From Candidatus Omnitrophota bacterium (GTDB taxonomy: Bacteria; Omnitrophota; Gorgyraeia; Tantalellales; Tantalellaceae), in the NCBI GenBank assembly GCA_013204685.1, contig JABMSC010000073.1:1-7468 (forward strand): a stretch of 7,468 nt of DNA, written 5' to 3'. The stretch's first letter is position 1, and every line of letters begins with the position of its first letter. Made by a program: the position numbers and the translations under genes. Of this stretch, positions 4,976-7,468 are shown in pieces. The notes beneath the pieces are model-generated. The model had not been told where the DNA came from. It searched no databases and was given only the letters and a program-made list of their open reading frames with translations.

Positions 4976-6025
4976 TTGAACAGGTTTATACGAATAGCGG
5001 TGTGGCTGAGCGCTAGCTTGCTCCTGGCGGCGCTTATGGCATATTTTATTTTTTTTAAACCGGTGCCCGTCCGGGTAATCGAGAGGGTAAGTCCCCATTC
5101 GGTTCTTGTTGGTGATCCGATCAGATGTGAATATACGGTAACAGCCCCCAGGGATACAGAAATAGAATTCATGGACCTGGAACCTTACCTGGAAGACTTC
5201 GACGTGAGGGACGTACAAACTTCTGAAGAAGATCGTTTCAGGAAGAAGAAAGCAACAAAGACATACATTCTCGCCAATTATAAGCCCATGAGCTATTACC
5301 TGCCCGGGATGGAAGTAAAGTACAAGCCCCATGGTTCCGGCGCGTGGAAAAGGGCGGAGACTTCCGGAACCGGGATAAAGGTGAAAACTCTCGTAAATGT
5401 GAACCTTCTTTCTGAATCTCGCGTTCAGATGTCCGGCGGCATGGCCGGAGCATCCGGGGCGAGCGGGGTGCCGGGTGATGCTAGTATGGGCATGGCTACG
5501 GGAAGAAGCCGTTTTTTAGACATACCTATACGCTTTGAGATAAATGAGATAGGGCCTCCTAAGAAAATAATGACAATTACCGATTACCTTATTATTGCCG
5601 GAGGAGCCATTCTTGCGCTTGCGGTTATTTTCCTGGGCGCGCTTTTTGCAGTAAAGGCAGCTAAGAACCGCCCCCAGGTAGAGCCGACACCCCGCCAGAC
5701 AGCAGTGGATAAGCTTAAGAAATTAAAATACAAAAAGTTTTTAGAGGAAGGTAAAGAGAAGGAGTTTTGCACACAGCTTGCAGGCATCCTTATGGAATTT
5801 GTGCAGGCAAAATTTAATATGGGCGAAACCGCTCTTACATGCAATGAATTCATTGAAGCCCTGGAGGAAGTGGAGAATCTGGGAGAAGAACATAAGGTTT
5901 TCTTGAGGGAAAGGATCAAATTGTGCGACTTAGTCAGGTTTTCACCGCACCTGCCGGATATAAGTTCTCTTGATCCCGAGCTTGAGAAAGAGAGAAAACT
6001 GGTTAATGAAATTTGGGTAGGATAA
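4976..6025 (+). CDS. BatD-like / DUF4381-like membrane protein, compact form
   Basis: 349 residues. The start must be TTG at 4976 or later, because an in-frame TGA lies at 4967-4969; TTG keeps the basic MNRFIR before the first span, while GTG 5000 would remove it. AGGA at 4960-4963 is about 12 bases away, so initiation is probably weak and coupled to the preceding stop at 4972-4974. Span 1 covers about 8-27. Residues 28-198 form an outside domain with beta-type sequence (SPHSVLVGDPIRCEYTVT, 39-56), as in BatD/'oxygen tolerance' proteins. Within it is a glycine-, alanine- and serine-rich linker (152-176). Span 2 is about 204-226. The cytoplasmic tail (227-349) has the BatD/DUF4381 C-terminal look: LAGILMEFVQAKF, a helix with EFIEALEEVE, then LCDLVRFSPHLP. 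Full BatD proteins are usually longer and lie after batA/batB; this one lies before batA. It probably anchors or regulates the MoxR/Bat complex. Confidence 0.75.
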   Translation: MNRFIRIAVWLSASLLLAALMAYFIFFKPVPVRVIERVSPHSVLVGDPIRCEYTVTAPRDTEIEFMDLEPYLEDFDVRDVQTSEEDRFRKKKATKTYILANYKPMSYYLPGMEVKYKPHGSGAWKRAETSGTGIKVKTLVNVNLLSESRVQMSGGMAGASGASGVPGDASMGMATGRSRFLDIPIRFEINEIGPPKKIMTITDYLIIAGGAILALAVIFLGALFAVKAAKNRPQVEPTPRQTAVDKLKKLKYKKFLEEGKEKEFCTQLAGILMEFVQAKFNMGETALTCNEFIEALEEVENLGEEHKVFLRERIKLCDLVRFSPHLPDISSLDPELEKERKLVNEIWVG

Positions 6026-6045
6026 ATAACAGAGGAAGAAACTGA

Positions 6046-7089
6046 ATGATATTTGCAAGTCCATGGGTGCTGATAATAATACCGCTGTTTCTCGCGTTTT
6101 TCTTTATGTCACCGAGTAGAAACAAACTCCCGGGTTTTATTTTCCCCACTGACGACGTTATAAAAACCTTTAGGGGATCAAGGAAGGTGTGGCTGGTCAG
6201 GAACAGCGATTATATAAGGGTGTTATGTCTTATTCTTATCGCCGTTGCTCTCGCCAGGCCCCAATACACTAAGGAAAGAACCGCTCGTAAAGAAGGTATC
6301 GCTATTGCGATCGCGATAGATGCTTCAAGCACAATGCTTGCCGATGATATGACGCTGGGGTTAGAGGATCTTGTGCTTCATGGGGATCTGGCAAAGACCA
6401 TGGGTGAAGGCAAGCGCGAACTGCGGCGCATAGACGCAGTAAAGGAAGTTGCTAATAACTTTGTGGATTCCAGAGAGGATGACTTGGTCGGGTTGGTTGC
6501 GTTTGCCGCTCAGGCGTTTGTAGTTTGCCCGCCCACCTTTGATCACGAATGGTTTAAGGGGAGCCTGAAGAGAGTTGATATAGGTCTCATTGAGGATGGT
6601 ACAGCTATTGGTTCCGGTATCCTGTCATCGATCAACATGCTTAAGGAAGTACGCGCCAAAAACAAAATAATAATTCTGCTTACTGACGGGATAAACAATT
6701 ACGGAAAAACACCTCCAAAAATAGCTGCCAAAGCTGCCAGGGCCATGGGCATCAAGATCTACACGATAGGGCTGGTAGGCCATGGGATGGGAGCGCTTGT
6801 TGACGAGGATGGTACGGGACGAAAAGTATTTAAGCAGACATCCATCGATATAGATGAAGATGAACTTCGGGCAATCGCAAAACTTACCGATGGCGAGTAT
6901 TTTAGGGCAAAAGATATGAAGGGACTAAGAGAAAGTTACAAGGAGATAGATAAACTCGAGAAAACCGCCATTGAAAGAAGGGGACACGAGCAATATCTGG
7001 ACATCTTTCCTTACTTTCTTATCCCGGCTTTTGTTTTGCTTTTATTGGACATTGTTTTGAGAAACACATTTTTAAGAAGGATTCCGTAG
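6046..7089 (+). CDS. batA: BatA-like von Willebrand A membrane protein
   Basis: 347 residues; AGAGGAAG at 6031-6038 is seven bases before the ATG. Spans lie at about 5-21, 57-71 (ending in the family motif LARPQY) and 322-340. The basic loop between spans 1 and 2 and the basic end RNTFLRRIP place both inside, so the VWA domain (about 84-310) should face the periplasm. The adhesion site is D92-x-S94-x-T96 (IDASSTML), T186 in DGTAIGSG and D214 in LLTDG. T96 replaces the serine usual in BatA. After LADDM (98-102) there are about 22 additional residues before the normal RIDAVKEV helix (128-135), a region that is short in typical BatA. Later family marks are IYTIGLVG, GEYFRAKD and IDKLEKT. The next gene starts immediately after the stop. 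The BatA/BatB class is secure; choice of batA over batB rests on order and on motif IYTIG...EKT. Confidence 0.9.
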   Translation: MIFASPWVLIIIPLFLAFFFMSPSRNKLPGFIFPTDDVIKTFRGSRKVWLVRNSDYIRVLCLILIAVALARPQYTKERTARKEGIAIAIAIDASSTMLADDMTLGLEDLVLHGDLAKTMGEGKRELRRIDAVKEVANNFVDSREDDLVGLVAFAAQAFVVCPPTFDHEWFKGSLKRVDIGLIEDGTAIGSGILSSINMLKEVRAKNKIIILLTDGINNYGKTPPKIAAKAARAMGIKIYTIGLVGHGMGALVDEDGTGRKVFKQTSIDIDEDELRAIAKLTDGEYFRAKDMKGLRESYKEIDKLEKTAIERRGHEQYLDIFPYFLIPAFVLLLLDIVLRNTFLRRIP

Positions 7090-7468
7090 ATGAGATTTGG
7101 AGATTTTGGCGAACTATTAATATTTATCTGGGTAGTACCGCTTCTTGTGGTTTTTTACTTGTGGGCAGTGCGCCATAAGAATACGGCTATGGAGAGGTTT
7201 GCCCAGAAGGAGCTTCTGGGGGAGATAGCGCCCGCTTACGGCCGTAACTACGCGAAGTTGCGCATCTTTTTAAATATAGCAGCTGCCCTTTTTATTGTTC
7301 TGGCCCTCTCTAAGCCCCAATGGGGGTTTAAGTGGAGGGATGTTAAAAGCAAGGGAGTGGATGTTGTATTCGCGGTTGATACTTCAAACAGCATGTTGGC
7401 AGTAGATATGCCGCCTAACAGGCTTAGTTTTACCAAAGAGGAACTTCGGGAATTTGTAAGGAAGCTTA
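7090..7468 (+). CDS. batB: BatB-like von Willebrand A membrane protein (partial, N-terminal part)
   Basis: The ATG at 7090 touches the TAG of the preceding gene (7087-7089), with AAGAAGG at 7074-7080 as ribosome-binding site. 126 complete codons are visible before the right edge, with no stop. Spans lie at about 9-27 and 58-73, separated by a basic loop, the same topology as the preceding protein. The family motif LALSKPQWG (71-79) leads into the start of a VWA domain: SKGVDVVFAVDTSNSMLAVD (87-106), with an intact D97-x-S99-x-S101 site, then MPPNRLSFTKEELREFVRKL, close to the usual BatB 'PPNRL' helix. Two adjacent VWA genes are the normal batA-batB pair. BatC/BatE TPR proteins would be expected past the edge but cannot be seen. 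Confidence 0.88.
   Translation, partial: MRFGDFGELLIFIWVVPLLVVFYLWAVRHKNTAMERFAQKELLGEIAPAYGRNYAKLRIFLNIAAALFIVLALSKPQWGFKWRDVKSKGVDVVFAVDTSNSMLAVDMPPNRLSFTKEELREFVRKL

Overview
The window reads as bacterial chromosome from a Gram-negative, deep-branching lineage. The clearest content is the 5' two-thirds of a Bat-type operon (MoxR ATPase, DUF58 protein, BatD-like membrane protein, BatA-like and BatB-like von Willebrand A proteins). Three traits recall genomes of Omnitrophota and similar candidate phyla: many small palindromic repeats, an exported protein with a long basic N-terminal preamble before its signal segment, and an 'ALRP' tail after a second signal-like segment. That placement is inference from memory of such genomes; nothing in the window proves it.

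Layout. 2-595 is the C-terminal half of a major facilitator transporter that enters from the left edge. 596-1517 has no intact gene. It holds a short tandem repeat, a very good sigma70-type promoter (712-740), a leader hairpin (770-796), the remains of a secreted-protein 5' end (859 to about 1110), and then at least five different inverted-repeat structures (1123-1206, 1281-1295, 1358-1411, 1440-1475). 1518-2849 encodes an unrecognised exported or membrane-anchored protein with its own strong Rho-independent terminator (2909-2939). A palindromic repeat is inserted in frame in its N-terminal region (1628-1687, exactly 60 bases). It belongs to the same family as the hairpin at 1153-1179, in the opposite orientation.

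From a promoter near 2982-3009, five genes run on the plus strand with almost no spacing: moxR (3095-4087), DUF58 (4090-4974), BatD-like (4976-6025), batA-like (6046-7089) and batB-like (7090 to the right edge). The expected system is an inner-membrane complex. The cytoplasmic MoxR AAA+ ATPase and DUF58 protein act on, or are recruited by, membrane proteins whose von Willebrand A and BatD domains probably face the periplasm. In Bacteroides the family is linked to aerotolerance, but its general role is unsettled. Departures from family consensus are a serine at the first Walker A glycine of MoxR, a D-x-S-x-T MIDAS plus an extra segment in the BatA-like protein, and a short BatD-like protein with a glycine-rich linker.

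No rRNA, tRNA, CRISPR array, phage gene or intact transposase gene was found. The main unusual signal is the repeat island and the in-frame, peptide-coding palindrome, which resembles in principle the Rickettsia palindromic elements.
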